Positions 35,300 through 36,478 of a DNA stretch of 36,478 bases are shown in pieces (positions within the stretch are counted from its first letter, which is position 1; the number at the start of each line of letters is the position of its first letter). The DNA is taken from assembly GCA_028699215.1 (NCBI GenBank), contig JAQVVB010000003.1, forward strand, positions 1 to 36,478. Reading direction: 5' to 3'. This DNA comes from Sphaerochaeta sp. Lineage in GTDB: Bacteria > Spirochaetota > Spirochaetia > Sphaerochaetales > Sphaerochaetaceae. A program made the position numbers and the translations under genes. The notes beneath the pieces were generated by a model, which saw nothing but the letters and a program-made list of their open reading frames with translations, did no database searches and had not been told where the DNA came from.

Positions 35300-36478
35300 A
35301 TATGAAACGAATTACGTTGGGTTTAGTCGTAGCAGGCCTGCTGTTTTTATCTTCCTGTGCAACCACGGTGCAGGTTCGCCATCTGATTCCTTCTGAGGTG
35401 AATCTCAGTGGGTATAGAACGATCGCCGTTGCTTCGACTGACTCCTATCGGTTCCCCTTTGGTAGGCCGGTGAGTCCTTGGATCCGGGGTCTGAACGAGA
35501 CTTCATTCAGTTTGACCAGCGGATATGCCAATGATCTTTCCAACCAGGTAGCTGATCTGGGCAGTCGGTATCTTACGCAAACACTCATGGATACTGATTA
35601 TTTTACGATTTTAGGACCTGATCTTACCGATGCCTATCTTACCCTTTCTTCAAGTGGGGAGGATTCGCTTTCCTTGTTGAAGGCAAAAGGAGTACAGGCA
35701 ATCCTAAGAAGTTCAATAACCTACATGGGATGTGACGAATCCATTTATGGAAGAGACAAGAAGACCTGGGTGAGCGAGAGTCTTGATCCTTTAAAGCCAA
35801 CTGTATTGACTTCCTATGAAAAGGTCACAGGAAGGGATTACTACCTTTTGCAGAAAGCAACCGTGACTTTCACCTATACGTTGATGGATATCGAGACAGG
35901 GAAAATCGTCACCACCAAATCCTTTACCGATCAGAGGGACAGGGAGACGCTCATAGGCCGAAGGACCTATGAAGATCAAGAGGGGTCGAGTTCCCGATTT
36001 AGCGACGAACGCATCTATGCAAGTGGATTTGCTCCTTCGTTTGTATCCCTTTTTGACAGGATGCTGGATGGTTTCCAGAATGAGATTTCCCATCAGCTCG
36101 CCCCTTCCTGGCAGACGTTCTCTGTTTCCCTCATGTCCAACAAACCTAAGGTTGATGCTGTGAAGCAGGCCTATGAACTGTCCGAGGCGGGGTCGCTTCA
36201 GAAAGCATACTCACTGTTCTTGGGACAATGGAATCAGAGCGGACATGTTCCCAGTGGGTATAATGCTGCTCTTCTCTTGGAAGCTCAAGGAGACTTGGAA
36301 GAAGCTGTCGACTTGATGAACGAGGTGTACAACTTCAGTGGGAACTCCAAGGCCCGGTCTCAATTTTTACGCATGCAAAAGGCTCTCTCTGATCAGATAA
36401 AAGCAGAAAAGCAGTTTTCTGGAGATGTATCCAGTGGAGATGAGTTTATGGTCATGACCCAGTTCTATACCGTGGAGT
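35296..36478 (+). CDS. Lipoprotein of unknown function with tetratricopeptide-like C-terminal segment; truncated by window edge
   Basis: Not in the ORF track because it runs off the edge. ATG at 35296 overlaps the pdxA stop (ATGA). My translation reads MNMKRITLGLVVAGLLFLSSCATTVQVRHLIPSEVNLSGYRTIAVAST...AYELSEAGSLQKAYSLFLGQWNQSGHVPSGYNAALLLEAQGDLEEAVDLMNEVYN; lipobox LSSC. Confidence 0.82.
   Translation, partial: MNMKRITLGLVVAGLLFLSSCATTVQVRHLIPSEVNLSGYRTIAVASTDSYRFPFGRPVSPWIRGLNETSFSLTSGYANDLSNQVADLGSRYLTQTLMDTDYFTILGPDLTDAYLTLSSSGEDSLSLLKAKGVQAILRSSITYMGCDESIYGRDKKTWVSESLDPLKPTVLTSYEKVTGRDYYLLQKATVTFTYTLMDIETGKIVTTKSFTDQRDRETLIGRRTYEDQEGSSSRFSDERIYASGFAPSFVSLFDRMLDGFQNEISHQLAPSWQTFSVSLMSNKPKVDAVKQAYELSEAGSLQKAYSLFLGQWNQSGHVPSGYNAALLLEAQGDLEEAVDLMNEVYNFSGNSKARSQFLRMQKALSDQIKAEKQFSGDVSSGDEFMVMTQFYTVE

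Overview
This 36.5 kb window is a dense bacterial chromosomal segment. Protein content and gene order suggest a spirochaete, probably Sphaerochaeta-like (inference, not searched). I found no rRNA, tRNA, CRISPR array, transposase, integrase or phage gene. Contents from left to right: rlmI-like methyltransferase (edge-truncated, minus), HAD phosphatase, phosphosugar mutase, unknown membrane protein, ComEC/Rec2, RsmA/KsgA, MATE transporter, Pta, MFS transporter, prephenate dehydrogenase, MtaB-type methylthiotransferase, GNAT acetyltransferase, serine acetyltransferase, BioY, BirA, ArgS, TetR regulator. These are followed by rplU-rpmA-obgE-nadD-yqeK-lipoprotein-rsfS, a ChvE/GguA/GguB-type sugar ABC operon with its LacI regulator, a second MATE transporter, and an ABC uptake operon (substrate-binding protein, permease, ATPase). 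A second paralogous binding protein lies beyond a Gfo/Idh/MocA oxidoreductase. The window ends with a hyperacidic 89-aa protein, PdxA, and an edge-truncated lipoprotein. Most genes are ordinary. The items most worth a second look are: (1) the hyperacidic protein at 33861-34130 (50 of 89 residues Asp/Glu, 3 basic), which has its own strong promoter, SD and terminator; (2) repeated promoter geometry predicting leaderless mRNAs (rlmI, HAD, tyrA, bioY, birA, tetR, pdxA); (3) candidate operators placed inside those promoters (BirA box, TetR palindrome, LacI-type palindrome); (4) the decamer TTATGCAAGA, seen three times around the binding-protein operon, twice 31 bp apart just upstream of its promoter and once in the loop of its intra-operon terminator; (5) two operons with a hairpin directly after the binding-protein gene; (6) three convergent gene pairs with overlapping or abutting stop codons and no room for a terminator. 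I do not see a clearly new multi-gene system. The hyperacidic gene is the best candidate for undescribed biology.
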